A stretch of 64,000 nucleotides of DNA from the NCBI GenBank assembly GCA_016716335.1, contig JADJWN010000002.1, positions 310,001 through 374,000 on the forward strand, given 5' to 3'. The stretch comes from Saprospiraceae bacterium (GTDB lineage Bacteria; Bacteroidota; Bacteroidia; Chitinophagales; Saprospiraceae). Numbering within the stretch: position 1 is the first letter of the stretch; each line of letters opens with the position of its first letter. Below are positions 38,267 to 48,474 of this stretch, in pieces. Under the pieces are notes generated by a model. The model had not been told where the DNA came from, searched no databases, and saw only the letters and a list, made by a program, of their open reading frames with translations. The position numbers and the translations under genes were made by a program.

Positions 38267-38321
38267 AACAGTTGCAGCAGGATCTTTTTGGATAAAGATT
38301 CAGAATGCCTGCTGCGCTGTT
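38267..38321 (+). other. Long imperfect hairpin between murE and mraY
   Basis: AACAG-TT-GCAGCAGG (38267-38281) pairs with CCTGCTGC-G-CTGTT (38308-38321) around a 26-nt loop. There is no clear U-tract, so an attenuator or RNA-processing site is more likely than a full terminator. Confidence 0.5.
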
Positions 38322-38411
38322 AGTTTTGAAGCCGGTGGTTGAAAGTTTTAGACGGCTTTACCTGATGAATTAATGTCAAAATGATTAAGAAAAGGAGAAT
38401 AAGTAGCAAGC

Positions 38412-39677
38412 ATGCTGTACCACATTTTTGAATATATTGATAAGTACTATAATCTGCCGGGAGCAGGATTGTTTCAGTACATCACGTTCAGGTCTGCTGC
38501 TGCAATTATCTTGTCTCTGGTCATATCGCTGATCTTCGGAGGTAAGATCATAAGTTCTTTGAAACGTTTGCAGGTAGGTGAAACAGTGAGGGATCTCGGC
38601 CTCGAAGGTCAGAAGGCTAAGGAAGGCACTCCCACCATGGGCGGAATCATCATCATCATGGCCATTCTGATACCTTGCCTTTTATTTGCCCGATTAGATA
38701 ATGTATATGTTTTGCTGATGATATTTACAACCATCTGGTTGGGATTGATAGGCGGAGCGGATGATTACATCAAAGTGTTCAAGAAGAATAAGCAGGGACT
38801 GAGTGGCAAAATTAAGGTTTTGGGTCAGGTTGTGCTTGGACTTGTAGTCGCACTCACCATGCTCATATCCAATGATGTGGTCATAAGGATGCCGTTGGCT
38901 CAGGCGGAGCAGGGTGGCTATCAGGTAGTAAAAACTTACAGTACCCTTTTGCCCAGAGTCAATGATGTATCCAAGCTGACGGAGATGGCATATGTCAAAT
39001 CTTCCCTTACCAATCTTCCGTTCTGGAAAAATAATAATCTGGATTATTTCCATCTGGTCGATTTTGCCGGTGATAACAGTACCCTGTTGCTTTGGATTGT
39101 TTTTACTCTGGTGGTTATATTTATCGTCACAGCAGTATCCAATGCTGCCAATCTGACGGATGGTATTGATGGTCTGGCAGCAGGTACCTCGGCAATTATC
39201 GGTGCTACCCTGGGTATATTTGCTTATGTATCGGGCAATACCATCATAGCAGATTATCTGAAAATACTGTATCTGCCCAATTCCGCAGAGCTGGTGATAT
39301 TTTCAGCGTGTTTTCTGGGTGCATGCATCGGATTTTTGTGGCACAATTCCTATCCGGCCAAAGTATTCATGGGCGATACAGGCAGTCTTACCATAGGTGG
39401 CATCATCGCAGTGCTTGCTATACTATTACGAAAGGAACTGCTGATACCCCTTTTATGCGGCATATTTCTGGCTGAAAATCTTTCCGTAGTACTGCAGGTA
39501 AGTTACTTCAAATATACCAAGAAGAAATATGGAGAAGGCAGACGGATATTCAAAATGTCACCTTTGCATCATCACTTTCAGAAGCTGGGTATGCATGAAG
39601 CCAAAATAGTGACGAGATTCTGGATAATAGGAATCATGCTGGCGATTGTGAGTGTAATCAGTCTTAAAGTACGATGA
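38412..39677 (+). CDS. mraY: Phospho-N-acetylmuramoyl-pentapeptide transferase
   Basis: 421 residues, longer than E. coli MraY (360), as usual in Bacteroidota, which carry an insert between helices (here about 155-215). An integral inner-membrane enzyme that makes lipid I from UDP-MurNAc-pentapeptide and undecaprenyl phosphate. Motifs: KEGTPTMGGIIII, GGADDYIKVFKKNKQGLSGK (catalytic Asp pair), NAANLTDGIDGLAAGT, FMGDTGSLTIGG and the PLHHHFQKLG tail. It overlaps murD by 4 bp. Confidence 0.95.
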   Translation: MLYHIFEYIDKYYNLPGAGLFQYITFRSAAAIILSLVISLIFGGKIISSLKRLQVGETVRDLGLEGQKAKEGTPTMGGIIIIMAILIPCLLFARLDNVYVLLMIFTTIWLGLIGGADDYIKVFKKNKQGLSGKIKVLGQVVLGLVVALTMLISNDVVIRMPLAQAEQGGYQVVKTYSTLLPRVNDVSKLTEMAYVKSSLTNLPFWKNNNLDYFHLVDFAGDNSTLLLWIVFTLVVIFIVTAVSNAANLTDGIDGLAAGTSAIIGATLGIFAYVSGNTIIADYLKILYLPNSAELVIFSACFLGACIGFLWHNSYPAKVFMGDTGSLTIGGIIAVLAILLRKELLIPLLCGIFLAENLSVVLQVSYFKYTKKKYGEGRRIFKMSPLHHHFQKLGMHEAKIVTRFWIIGIMLAIVSVISLKVR

Positions 39678-40975
39678 TGATCAGAAGTGTGGCAATCATA
39701 GGTGCCGGAGAGAGTGGAACAGGGGCGGCCCTGCTTGCAAAAAAGAATAAACTTGAGGTATTTGTATCCGACAGTGGAAAAATACCTGACAGATATAAAG
39801 AAGAGTTAAATACTCATGAGATTGCTTTTGAAGAAGGCAGTCATGATTTTGAAAGGTTGTTGGTAACTGATTTGGTAATCAAAAGTCCCGGTGTTCCGGA
39901 ACATGCGCCCGTCCTTCGCATGTTAAAAGAAAAGGGCAGGAAAGTAATTTCCGAGATTGAGTTTGGTTATTTGTTTTTTTCCGGGCTTACCATAGCCATT
40001 ACGGGCTCAAATGGGAAGACTACAGCATCGGGACTTTTATACCATCTCCTGAAAACCGCCGGAAGGAATGTCGCTCTCGGAGGTAATTATGGCAGGTCTT
40101 TTGCCAGAATTATTGCCGAGTCTGATCCGGAGTGGATGGTGCTGGAAATCAGCAGCTTCCAGCTGGATGACATTGAGACGTTCAGGCCACATGTTTCCAT
40201 CCTGCTCAATATCACTCCTGACCATCTGGACAGGTACGAGTACAGTATGGACCGATATGCTGCGGCTAAGTTCAGGATATGTATGAATCAGGGACAGGAT
40301 GATTACTTTATTTACAATGCAGATGATCCGGCTATTTTGTCGAGGCTGAACGGAATCAAAAGTCTGGTAAGACAGGTACCGGTAAGTATAAAGGAGTTTC
40401 ACAAAGGTCTGCCATCAAAGGATGGGGATAAGATATTTGAAATGAGTTTGAAGGGAAGGCATAATCTGCTCAATGCCGCCTGTGTGGTTGAGGCTTGCAG
40501 AATTCTGGGTCTCACAGAAGAGGAGATTCAGATGGGACTGAAAAGTTTTGTCAATCTGCCTCACCGCCTTGAGCCGGTCCGTACCATTGGAGGTGTGGAG
40601 TATATCAATGACAGCAAGGCTACGAATGTCGATTCAGTCTGGTATGCACTTGATGCAATGGACAGTCCTGTGGTGTGGATTGCGGGTGGTACGGATAAGG
40701 GAAATGATTATACGGCCCTTCATGAGTTGGTAAAGAAAAAAGTCAAGGCTTTGGTTTGTCTCGGTGTGGATAATAAAAAGCTGGTGGAGAGTTTTCGGGA
40801 TATTGTGCCTTTGATTAGAGAAACGAGAGATGTCAGAGAAGCGGTACGGATAGCTTCAGACCTTGCGGATTCGGGCGACAAGGTACTGTTATCTCCGGCC
40901 TGTGCAAGTTTTGATCTTTTTCAGAACTATATGGACAGAGGGGATCAGTTTAAAGCAGCCGTTATGCAGTTATAA
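39674..40975 (+). CDS. murD: UDP-N-acetylmuramoylalanine--D-glutamate ligase
   Basis: 433 residues. Adds D-Glu to UDP-MurNAc-L-Ala. N-terminal Rossmann-like domain (AIIGAGESGTGAALLAKK), P-loop ITGSNGKTTASGL (about 112-124), HPVELEISSFQLD-type block as VLEISSFQLDDIE, NLPHRLEPV and YINDSKATNVDSVWYALD, and a C-terminal LSPACASFDLFQNYMDRG. All expected motifs are intact. Starts within the mraY stop; ftsW follows after 43 bp. Confidence 0.95.
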   Translation: MMIRSVAIIGAGESGTGAALLAKKNKLEVFVSDSGKIPDRYKEELNTHEIAFEEGSHDFERLLVTDLVIKSPGVPEHAPVLRMLKEKGRKVISEIEFGYLFFSGLTIAITGSNGKTTASGLLYHLLKTAGRNVALGGNYGRSFARIIAESDPEWMVLEISSFQLDDIETFRPHVSILLNITPDHLDRYEYSMDRYAAAKFRICMNQGQDDYFIYNADDPAILSRLNGIKSLVRQVPVSIKEFHKGLPSKDGDKIFEMSLKGRHNLLNAACVVEACRILGLTEEEIQMGLKSFVNLPHRLEPVRTIGGVEYINDSKATNVDSVWYALDAMDSPVVWIAGGTDKGNDYTALHELVKKKVKALVCLGVDNKKLVESFRDIVPLIRETRDVREAVRIASDLADSGDKVLLSPACASFDLFQNYMDRGDQFKAAVMQL

Positions 40976-41018
40976 GTTTTCGGGTTTATTTTTCTTAAAG
41001 ATGTTGAATTTTTAAAAG

Positions 41019-42196
41019 TTGTCAGTATTCAGTGCATATTACAATTTAAAAGGAGATAAGGGTATCTGGCTTATAGTTACCTTGTTGAGCCTCTTTTCGC
41101 TTCTGATAGTTTACAGTACATCAGGAAGTATGGCCTATAAACTGTCAGGAGCCAGCACTGAGTATTATCTGGTCAAGCAATTGGCCTTCATCGGTGCAGG
41201 TTTTTTCCTGATGTACACCACTTATAAGCTGCATTACCTGATTTACGCCAAGCTGGCACCCATCCTTATGGTGCTGTCTGTGCCACTGTTGCTCTATACT
41301 GCCTTGTTTGGTGTGGAGATCAACGATGCTGCAAGGTGGATAAAGATTCCCTTGCTTGATATATCCTTTCAGACTTCAGATTTTGCGAAGCTTGCCCTGA
41401 TACTCTATGTGGCCCGGTCATTGGCGACAAGACAGGATTTTATCAAAGATTTCAGAGGCGCATTTGTACCAGTGATTGCACCGGTGATTTTAATCTGTGC
41501 TTTGATAGCTCCGGCAGACCTTTCGACAGCCGCCCTGCTTTTTCTCACCAGTTTTCTGATGATGTTTATTGGCAGGATATCTCTCAAATATGTGTTTTTA
41601 TTGGTCTTAATGGGAGTGCTCATGTTTGGGGTGATTGTAGTGGTAGGAAAGTATTTTCCCGAGCATGTCCGGGTGGAGACCTGGGCCAGCAGAGTCAATG
41701 AGTTCTTGTATTCTGACGGTCAGTATCAGGTACAGCAATCAAAAATAGCCATTGCAGAGGGTGGATTTTTTGGGCTGGGGCCCGGCAACAGTATTCAGAG
41801 GAATATTCTGCCTTACGCTTATGCTGATTTCATATTTGCCATCATCTGCGAGGAATATGGCCTTTTGGCGGGGCAGCGATACTGGGATTATATCTGTGGC
41901 TTTTGCTGAGATGTGTGAGTATTGTTACCCGCAGTCCCAAAACTTTTGGAGCTATGCTGGCCATAGGGTTGGGTCTGAATATAGTGATACAGGCGTTTGC
42001 CAATATTGCGGTATCGGTTCAGTTGGTGCCTGCCACCGGGTTGACATTGCCGCTGATCAGTATGGGTGGTACGTCATTTCTTTTCACCTGTATAGCATTC
42101 GGGATTATACTCAGTGTGAGCAGATTTGTGGACCAGGCTTATGAGGAGAAGAAGAAACTGGAACAAATGGAAATGGCACATGCGGATCATCATTAG
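41019..42196 (+). CDS. ftsW: Lipid II flippase/glycosyltransferase FtsW (apparent frameshift at 41870-41873)
   Basis: About 392 residues when repaired. A SEDS polymerase of septal peptidoglycan partnered with FtsI. About ten helices; signature blocks are YSTSGSMAYKL, DAARWIKIPLLDISFQTSDF, GGFFGLGPGNSIQRNILPYA and SDFIFAIICEEYGLL, ending in PATGLTLPLISMGGTSFLF. The frame goes wrong after EEYGLLAG; adding one G to the G4 at 41870-41873 restores AAILGLYLWLLLRCVSIVTR and the downstream frame. Start TTG 41019 (MSVFSAYYNLKGDKGIW) is the only reasonable one. It overlaps murG by 17 bp. Confidence 0.92.
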
Positions 42197-43274
42197 TGGA
42201 GGCGGTACCGGCGGGCATGTGTTTCCGGCAATAGCGATTGCCGATGCCATAAAAAGAGCAGCTCCGGAAAGTGAAATACTTTTTGTGGGAGCTAAGGGAA
42301 AAATTGAAATGGAAAAAGTCCCGAAAGCGGGATATAAAATAGAAGGATTGAATGTGGTTGGATTTCAGAGGACGCTCACTGCGAAGAACCTGCTGTTTCC
42401 GTTCAGACTGGCGGGTGCTATGTGGCATGCCTTCAGAATTGTGCAGAGATTCAGGCCTCAGGTAGCAGTAGGGGTGGGTGGATATGCAAGCGGCCCGGTA
42501 CTCAAGATTGCCAATCTGCTGGGTATCAGGACAGTCCTCCAGGAGCAGAATTCCTATGCCGGGGTTACAAACCGACTGCTGGCAGCCAAAGCTTCGGCCA
42601 TTTGTGTGGCATATGAAAATATGGAGCGTTTTTTCCCGGCTGATAAAATCGTTTTCACCGGTAATCCTGTGCGAAGTAATCTCATTCAATCCCGGATTGA
42701 CAAGACGGAGGCTAAGCAAAGACTCGGATTTGACCCGCAACTGCCACTCGTATTGGTGGTGGGTGGTAGCCTGGGGGCCCGCACTATCAATGAGGCTGTG
42801 TTAAATCATTACAGGAACATCACAGCAGGAGACAAAGTGCAGTTGATGTGGCAGTCAGGCAAGGGTTATTATGAATCCTGCCGACAAAGGCTGGGTGAGG
42901 GTAGTAAGAATATTCAGCTGCTGCCCTTTATTGAGAATATGGACCTGGCATACTCAGCGGCAGATCTTGTAGTATGCAGAGCGGGGGCTCTGACTATCAG
43001 TGAAATGGCAGTATTGGGCAAACCTGCGATTTTGATACCATCACCCAATGTAGCTGAAGATCACCAGACAGTCAATGCGATGTCGCTGGTACAAAGAGAA
43101 GCAGCAGTTCTGGTCAGGGATGCAGAGGCCTTTGATAAACTGGGAGAGGTAATCAATCAGCTTATGGCTGATGAAGATAAAAGAAAAAAGTTGGGTGAAA
43201 ACATCCGCTTTTTTGCAAGAGAAGACGCAGCGGTAAAGATCGCTGAGGTAGTTTTGAAAATCGGAAGTACATGA
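42180..43274 (+). CDS. murG: UDP-GlcNAc--lipid I N-acetylglucosaminyltransferase
   Basis: 364 residues from ATG 42180, giving the family N-terminus MRIIISGGGTGGHVFPA; the open frame upstream to 42126 is ftsW sequence in another frame. A peripheral membrane GT-B enzyme that makes lipid II. Motifs: GGTGGHVFPA (about 9-18), VGVGGYASGP, LQEQNSYAGVTNRLLA, VVGGSLGARTINEAV and the nucleotide-binding ADLVVCRAGALTISEMAVLG with PSPNVAEDHQ. It overlaps murC by 4 bp. Confidence 0.96.
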   Translation: MRIIISGGGTGGHVFPAIAIADAIKRAAPESEILFVGAKGKIEMEKVPKAGYKIEGLNVVGFQRTLTAKNLLFPFRLAGAMWHAFRIVQRFRPQVAVGVGGYASGPVLKIANLLGIRTVLQEQNSYAGVTNRLLAAKASAICVAYENMERFFPADKIVFTGNPVRSNLIQSRIDKTEAKQRLGFDPQLPLVLVVGGSLGARTINEAVLNHYRNITAGDKVQLMWQSGKGYYESCRQRLGEGSKNIQLLPFIENMDLAYSAADLVVCRAGALTISEMAVLGKPAILIPSPNVAEDHQTVNAMSLVQREAAVLVRDAEAFDKLGEVINQLMADEDKRKKLGENIRFFAREDAAVKIAEVVLKIGST

Positions 43275-44656
43275 AAAGTCTCAACGACATCCGCAAGGTT
43301 TATTTCCTGGGTATCGGAGGCATTGGAATGAGCGCCATTGCAAGGTACTGTCTGGCTAAAGGTATGGAAGTCTATGGATATGACAGGACCCGCACCGTTT
43401 TGACCGAAGCTTTGGAGAGCGAAGGGATGAAGATTCATTATACAGAAAGTCCTGAACTCATTCCCTCCGGAATTGAGTTGGTGATTTACACTCCGGCAGT
43501 ACCGGCAGATCATAAAGAGCTCATTTATTTCAGAGAGCACCGCTACACGGTAATCAAGAGATCTGAGGCATTAGGTATGTTGAGTGCAGAGAGCAAATCC
43601 ATCGCTATTGCAGGTACTCATGGCAAAACGACGACGAGTACACTGACCGCTCATGTCCTGAAGCAGGGAGGCATTGATATCTCGGCATTTTTGGGTGGTA
43701 TTGCAGTGGATTACCATTCCAATTATCTCACCGGCAGATCTGAGTGGATGGTACTGGAGGCTGATGAATATGACCGTTCTTTCCTTAGGCTGAGTCCTTA
43801 TTTTGCTGCCATATTATCTATGGATCCGGATCATCTGGATATTTATGGTGACAGCAATCAGGTGTACGAAGGCTATCGGGAGTTTGCGTCCAAAGTCAGA
43901 GATGGGGGATACCTTTTGCTCAAGTCAGACCTGATCAGGTATTTTTCAGAGCAGGAACTGGCAGATTTAACTGCGAGGGGCATCACGGTGAAGACTTTCG
44001 GATACTCAGATGCGGATATTCTGATTGCCGATATAAGGGTAGAGCAGGGCAAATATGTATTTGATTATCTGCAATCGGATGGTAAATCCCTGGCCGGTGT
44101 AGTACTGAACCTGCCTGGCAGACACAATGTCGAGAATGCCACTGTTGCCATCAATATAGCCTTGAGATGCGGTGTAAGTGAAGAGAATATCAGAAAGGCA
44201 TTGGCAGAGTTCAGAGGCATACAGCGGAGGTTTGAGAAAATCATTGAAGCCCCGGATTTTGTGTATATCGATGATTATGCGCACCATCCCACAGAGCTGA
44301 AAGCGGCAATTGACGCAGCAAGGACTTTGTATCCCGGTAAAAAAGTGACAGGAATTTTCCAGCCACATCTTTACACACGTACCCGGGATTTTGCGGATGG
44401 GTTTGCAAAAGCTTTGAATAGGCTGGATGAGATCATACTGATGGATATCTATCCTGCCAGGGAGCTTCCGATAGAAGGGGTGAATTCAGAGATGATTTTT
44501 GAAAAATTGAAAAATAAAAATAAAAAACTCGTAAGCAAGGCAACGCTGATGGACGCATTGAAGGAGATAAAAACCGATGTTTTGCTTACACTCGGGGCGG
44601 GAGATATAGACACTTTTGTTCCGAAAATAAAAGAAAAATGGACAAATGGCTGGTAA
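43271..44656 (+). CDS. murC: UDP-N-acetylmuramate--L-alanine ligase
   Basis: 461 residues. Adds the first amino acid, L-Ala. N-terminal GIGGIGMSAIARYCLAKG (about 15-32), P-loop IAGTHGKTTTSTLTAHV (about 113-129), then VLEADEYDRSFLRLSP, MDPDHLDIYGD, DDYAHHPTELKAAI and FQPHLYTRTRDFADGF, all characteristic of MurC. Overlaps both neighbours (4 bp with murG, 11 bp with ftsQ), consistent with tight translational coupling. Confidence 0.96.
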   Translation: MKSLNDIRKVYFLGIGGIGMSAIARYCLAKGMEVYGYDRTRTVLTEALESEGMKIHYTESPELIPSGIELVIYTPAVPADHKELIYFREHRYTVIKRSEALGMLSAESKSIAIAGTHGKTTTSTLTAHVLKQGGIDISAFLGGIAVDYHSNYLTGRSEWMVLEADEYDRSFLRLSPYFAAILSMDPDHLDIYGDSNQVYEGYREFASKVRDGGYLLLKSDLIRYFSEQELADLTARGITVKTFGYSDADILIADIRVEQGKYVFDYLQSDGKSLAGVVLNLPGRHNVENATVAINIALRCGVSEENIRKALAEFRGIQRRFEKIIEAPDFVYIDDYAHHPTELKAAIDAARTLYPGKKVTGIFQPHLYTRTRDFADGFAKALNRLDEIILMDIYPARELPIEGVNSEMIFEKLKNKNKKLVSKATLMDALKEIKTDVLLTLGAGDIDTFVPKIKEKWTNGW

Positions 44657-45434
44657 GCTGAATATGAAACGGGTGAGGAATGTACTGGTATGGGCGACTG
44701 TACTGGCAGGAATCGGCATATTGTGGTGGATGGCCATTATCCGGAAAAGTAATGCCGGTGTAAAGTCACTGGTTGTGGATATTGAATTGATCGGAGACAA
44801 TCAGAAAATGATCAGTGAGCAGGAAATCGTGAAAATGACGGAGCAGTTTCTGGGAGGTCGTGCAGACAGTGCTGCAATCCGGAAGCTGGATGTAAGAGGC
44901 CTGGAGACATTTCTGAACAAAGACCGGAGGATCGAGCAGGCTGATGTCTATTTTGATTCCAACGATAATCTGCGTATCAGAATACGACAGCGAAAACCTA
45001 TCATGAGGGTGATAGATAAAAGCCACACCAGTTATTACTTAGATGCTGACGGTAATCAGATACCCGCAGGAATCGGAGGAGCTGTGAGGGTACCTTTGGT
45101 GACCGGAAATGTGGAGACCTACTATACCGGATTGTTTGAGAGCGAGAAGCCGGTCAGACTGAAGGAAGTCTTTGAGATCATGAAATATGTTCAAAAAGAT
45201 GATTTTCTGTCCGCACTGATTGAGCAGGTGCATGTGGAGGATATCACGGGAGATATCATCATGGTGCCTAAAATCGGGAGGGAGCGATTGATTTTCGGAG
45301 GAGCTGAAGGTATGGAGGATAAATTTGACAAACTTAAAATATTTTACAGGGAGGGATTACCCCGTTTGGGCTGGAGTAAATATAAAACGCTCAATCTCAA
45401 ATATACCGATCAGGTAGCCTGTACTTTGAGATAA
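44646..45434 (+). CDS. ftsQ: Cell division protein FtsQ/DivIB
   Basis: 262 residues. Bitopic septal scaffold: one helix (VLVWATVLAGIGILWWMAII, about 13-32) followed by a periplasmic POTRA-like segment (ALNPVFIG-like VVDIELIGDNQKMISEQEIV) and the FtsQ beta domain (RKPIMRVIDKSHTSYYLDAD). It connects FtsL/FtsB with FtsA-FtsZ. The start ATG 44646 lies inside the murC end. Confidence 0.92.
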   Translation: MAGKLNMKRVRNVLVWATVLAGIGILWWMAIIRKSNAGVKSLVVDIELIGDNQKMISEQEIVKMTEQFLGGRADSAAIRKLDVRGLETFLNKDRRIEQADVYFDSNDNLRIRIRQRKPIMRVIDKSHTSYYLDADGNQIPAGIGGAVRVPLVTGNVETYYTGLFESEKPVRLKEVFEIMKYVQKDDFLSALIEQVHVEDITGDIIMVPKIGRERLIFGGAEGMEDKFDKLKIFYREGLPRLGWSKYKTLNLKYTDQVACTLR

Positions 45435-45478
45435 AGAAAGAAGTAACATTTGGAGTATTCATCATTAAATTATCTGCT

Positions 45479-46858
45479 ATGAGTGAGCAAACAAAAACCA
45501 GGAATATCGCAGTAGCGCTGGATATCGGTACCACCAAAGTGTGTGCCATAGCCGGGCACACCAACGAGTACGGCAAGCTCGAAATATTAGGTGTGGGCAC
45601 TGTTCGTTCAGAAGGTGTGTCCAGAGGTGTGGTATCCAATATTGACAAGACTGTCAAGGCTATCCGCGAGGCTGTGGATATCGCTGAAAAGAATGCCAAA
45701 GTGAAGATTAAGGTCGTTCATGTAGGTATTGCGGGTCAGCATATCAAAAGTCTTCACCATCACGGCCTGTTGGTCAGACATGATTCCAATACGGAGATCA
45801 GTCAGGATGATATTGACAAGTTGATCAAGGATATGTACAAACTGGTATTGCCACCGGGAGATAAAATACTCCATGTCGTTCCTCAGGAATATACTGTGGA
45901 TGATGAGCAGGACATCTTTGACCCTATAGGTATGTCAGGGGTGCGGCTGGAAGCCAACTTTCATATCATTACAGGACAGATATCTGCCAGCAAGAATATA
46001 CTCAGGTGCGTGGAGAAGGCAGGTCTCGAGGTGGCTGATGTAACCCTCGAACCCATAGCTTCCGCAGCTTCTGTGTTGAGCGATGAGGAGAAAGAAGCCG
46101 GAGTAGTACTGGTGGATATTGGAGGAGGCACCACAGATATAACAATATTTAAGGATGGTATCATCAGACACACCTGTGTTATACCTTTCGGTGGCAATGT
46201 AGTGACCAAGGATATCCGGGAAGGCTGTACCGTCATGATGGATCAGGCCGAAAAGCTCAAGGTGAAGTTTGGCTCCGCAATGGCTGACGAAATCACTGAC
46301 AACAGAATTATCACGATTCCGGGATTTAAAGGCAGAGAGCATAAAGAAATTTCTGAGAAAAATCTGGCCAGAATCATTCAGGCAAGAATGGAGGAGATTT
46401 TTGATTATGTATTGTGGGAAATACGCAGGTCAGGTTATGAAAATAAGATGATAGCAGGTATGGTGCTGACCGGAGGAGGTTCGCTGCTCAAGCATATAGA
46501 TCTGCTGGCCGAATATCATACAGGATTGCCAACGAGAGTAGGGCAGCCGATTGAGCACCTGGCTCATGGATATTCATCGCAGCTGGCAAGTCCGGTGTAC
46601 TCTACGGCTGTGGGCTTGCTCAAGCATACCATTGACAACCTTGCATCCAAAACCTCTTATGTGGAGGAATGGATCAGGAAAACTGACGAAACTAAGTCCG
46701 GAATTTCGGCTAAGGAGGATGCTGCATTCGTGAATGACGATCCGGAGATGGAGGAAGAGATGACCGAGACCGAAGAGAAGCCAAAAAAAGGCTTGTTCAA
46801 TAAGCTCTTCACGCTGACGAAGGACTTTTTTGAGACCGTACCCGATTCTGAATTTTAA
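45479..46858 (+). CDS. ftsA: Cell division protein FtsA
   Basis: 459 residues. Actin-like ATPase that tethers FtsZ to the membrane. N-terminal ALDIGTTKVCAIAG (about 12-25), the ATP-binding VVLVDIGGGTTDITIFKDG (about 208-226), GMVLTGGGSLLKHIDLLAEY and the 1C subdomain between. The C-terminus ends in a Lys/Phe-rich amphipathic segment (KKGLFNKLFTLTKDFFETV), the expected membrane-targeting helix. Gap to ftsZ is 27 bp. Confidence 0.95.
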   Translation: MSEQTKTRNIAVALDIGTTKVCAIAGHTNEYGKLEILGVGTVRSEGVSRGVVSNIDKTVKAIREAVDIAEKNAKVKIKVVHVGIAGQHIKSLHHHGLLVRHDSNTEISQDDIDKLIKDMYKLVLPPGDKILHVVPQEYTVDDEQDIFDPIGMSGVRLEANFHIITGQISASKNILRCVEKAGLEVADVTLEPIASAASVLSDEEKEAGVVLVDIGGGTTDITIFKDGIIRHTCVIPFGGNVVTKDIREGCTVMMDQAEKLKVKFGSAMADEITDNRIITIPGFKGREHKEISEKNLARIIQARMEEIFDYVLWEIRRSGYENKMIAGMVLTGGGSLLKHIDLLAEYHTGLPTRVGQPIEHLAHGYSSQLASPVYSTAVGLLKHTIDNLASKTSYVEEWIRKTDETKSGISAKEDAAFVNDDPEMEEEMTETEEKPKKGLFNKLFTLTKDFFETVPDSEF

Positions 46859-46885
46859 TTTGCTCACTTCGAAAATATAAGAGAT

Positions 46886-48316
46886 ATGGAATTTGATATA
46901 CCTAAAAAAGAGAAATCCATCATAAAGGTGGTGGGAGTTGGTGGAGGTGGCGGCAATGCCGTATCACACATGTACAGACTCGGTATAGCCGGAGTGGACT
47001 TTGCCATCTGCAATACAGATGCTCAGGCTATGGAAGCCAATCCTGTGCCTGTAAAGATTCCCCTCGGTCCCAATCTTACAGAAGGTCGGGGTGCAGGTTC
47101 GCTTCCCGAAGTGGGCAAACAGTCTTGTATAGAATCTATAGAGGATATCCGAAAATGGCTGTCCGATGGCACCAAGATGTTGTTTATCACTGCCGGTATG
47201 GGCGGTGGTACAGGCACCGGAGCCGCACCAATCATTGCCAAGGCAGCCAAGGAAATGGAAATACTCACGGTGGCTATTGTCACACTTCCATTCAAATTTG
47301 AAGGCATGCGCCGGCAAAGGCAGGCTCTCGAAGGGCTGGAGCAGCTTAAGAAAAATGTGGATTCTTTTCTGGTAATATCCAATGACAAGATCCGCGATTA
47401 TCACGGTAATCTGTCGCTGTCCTCTGCTTTCGGACATGCGGATGATATTCTGGCTACTGCTGCCAAAGGTATTGCAGAGATTATCACAGTACCGGGATAT
47501 ATCAACGTGGATTTTGAAGATGTCAATACTGTCATGCGCAATAGTGGGGTAGCCATCATGGGTAATGCAGTCGCCGAAGGTGATGACAGGGCAAGAAAGG
47601 CCATTCATGCAGCACTTAATTCTCCGCTACTGGAAGATAATGATATCCGTGGAGCACAGCATATTCTTCTCAACATTACCTCGGGCACCAAGGAAGTCAC
47701 TATGGCTGAAATCGGTGAAATTACAGATTATGTACAGGAAGAAGCCGGCTATGGTACCGATCTTATATGGGGCAATTGTATTGATCCTACCCTTGGGGAG
47801 AAAATCTGCATCACGCTCATAGCTACCGGATTTCATGAAGGAGGCAGAAAGCGAAGGGAAGTAGTGGAGGAAAAAATCGTAGTGCCCTTGGAGAAGGAAA
47901 GCAATTATATCGAGGAGCTGCCGGATTATGATTTTTTTACAGAGCCGGGGGAGAATACCGTAGATTTCGGAATGGAGGATATCAATAAGACCAAGGACAT
48001 GCTTGGAGTAAAATATCGTCCGGATGAACCTTTTGTCAGTGGTAATGGCAAATCCAGATTGACAGAGGAGATGATCAAAAAAAGAGAGGCTGACGCTGCC
48101 AGACGTGAATATCTGCGCAAAGCCAACAGCAAACCTTTGGACAATGCAAAGATTATTTCAGACCTGGAGAGTGTGCCGGCTTATTCCAGAAGAAATGTGG
48201 TACTCGATGATACCCACAAAAACGGAAGGCAGATGTCCAACTACACAGTAAGTATGGACGATGACGGTACCGTCTTTATGTCCAACAATTCCTACCTGTA
48301 TGACAATGTGGATTGA
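46886..48316 (+). CDS. ftsZ: Cell division protein FtsZ
   Basis: 476 residues; longer than E. coli FtsZ because of an extended C-terminal linker (about 330-450), usual for Bacteroidota. Tubulin-like GTPase forming the Z-ring. Motifs: GVGGGGGNAVSHM (about 18-30), the tubulin signature GMGGGTGTGAAPII (about 107-120), and VDFEDVNTVMRNSGVAIMG. The linker is charged; the C-terminal peptide ends NNSYLYDNVD. Last gene of the cluster; there is no murF, ddl or gatB/yqeY-like gene next to it. Confidence 0.97.
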   Translation: MEFDIPKKEKSIIKVVGVGGGGGNAVSHMYRLGIAGVDFAICNTDAQAMEANPVPVKIPLGPNLTEGRGAGSLPEVGKQSCIESIEDIRKWLSDGTKMLFITAGMGGGTGTGAAPIIAKAAKEMEILTVAIVTLPFKFEGMRRQRQALEGLEQLKKNVDSFLVISNDKIRDYHGNLSLSSAFGHADDILATAAKGIAEIITVPGYINVDFEDVNTVMRNSGVAIMGNAVAEGDDRARKAIHAALNSPLLEDNDIRGAQHILLNITSGTKEVTMAEIGEITDYVQEEAGYGTDLIWGNCIDPTLGEKICITLIATGFHEGGRKRREVVEEKIVVPLEKESNYIEELPDYDFFTEPGENTVDFGMEDINKTKDMLGVKYRPDEPFVSGNGKSRLTEEMIKKREADAARREYLRKANSKPLDNAKIISDLESVPAYSRRNVVLDDTHKNGRQMSNYTVSMDDDGTVFMSNNSYLYDNVD

Positions 48317-48380
48317 TTTGCCTGCTGGCAAATGGGTTGATATAGTGATGGACACAGAATAAGAAATTTCAAAAATAAAA

Positions 48381-48422
48381 CCTGCCTGTAAATACTGTTT
48401 GACTTCAGAATTTACAGGCAGG
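48381..48422 (+). other. Stable hairpin after ftsZ
   Basis: A 13-bp perfect stem CCTGCCTGTAAAT / ATTTACAGGCAGG (48381-48393 with 48410-48422), 65 bp beyond ftsZ. It lacks a downstream U-tract on either strand; it is probably a transcript-end or stability element of the dcw operon. Confidence 0.6.
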
Positions 48423-48474
48423 AAAAAACTAAAACGATATAAGCCCGTCTCACCTCAGTAGTAAATATTAAGGC

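Noticed and set aside
42111..42740. 209-codon frame antisense to murG
   Set aside because: Opposite strand of intact murG; no recognisable protein.
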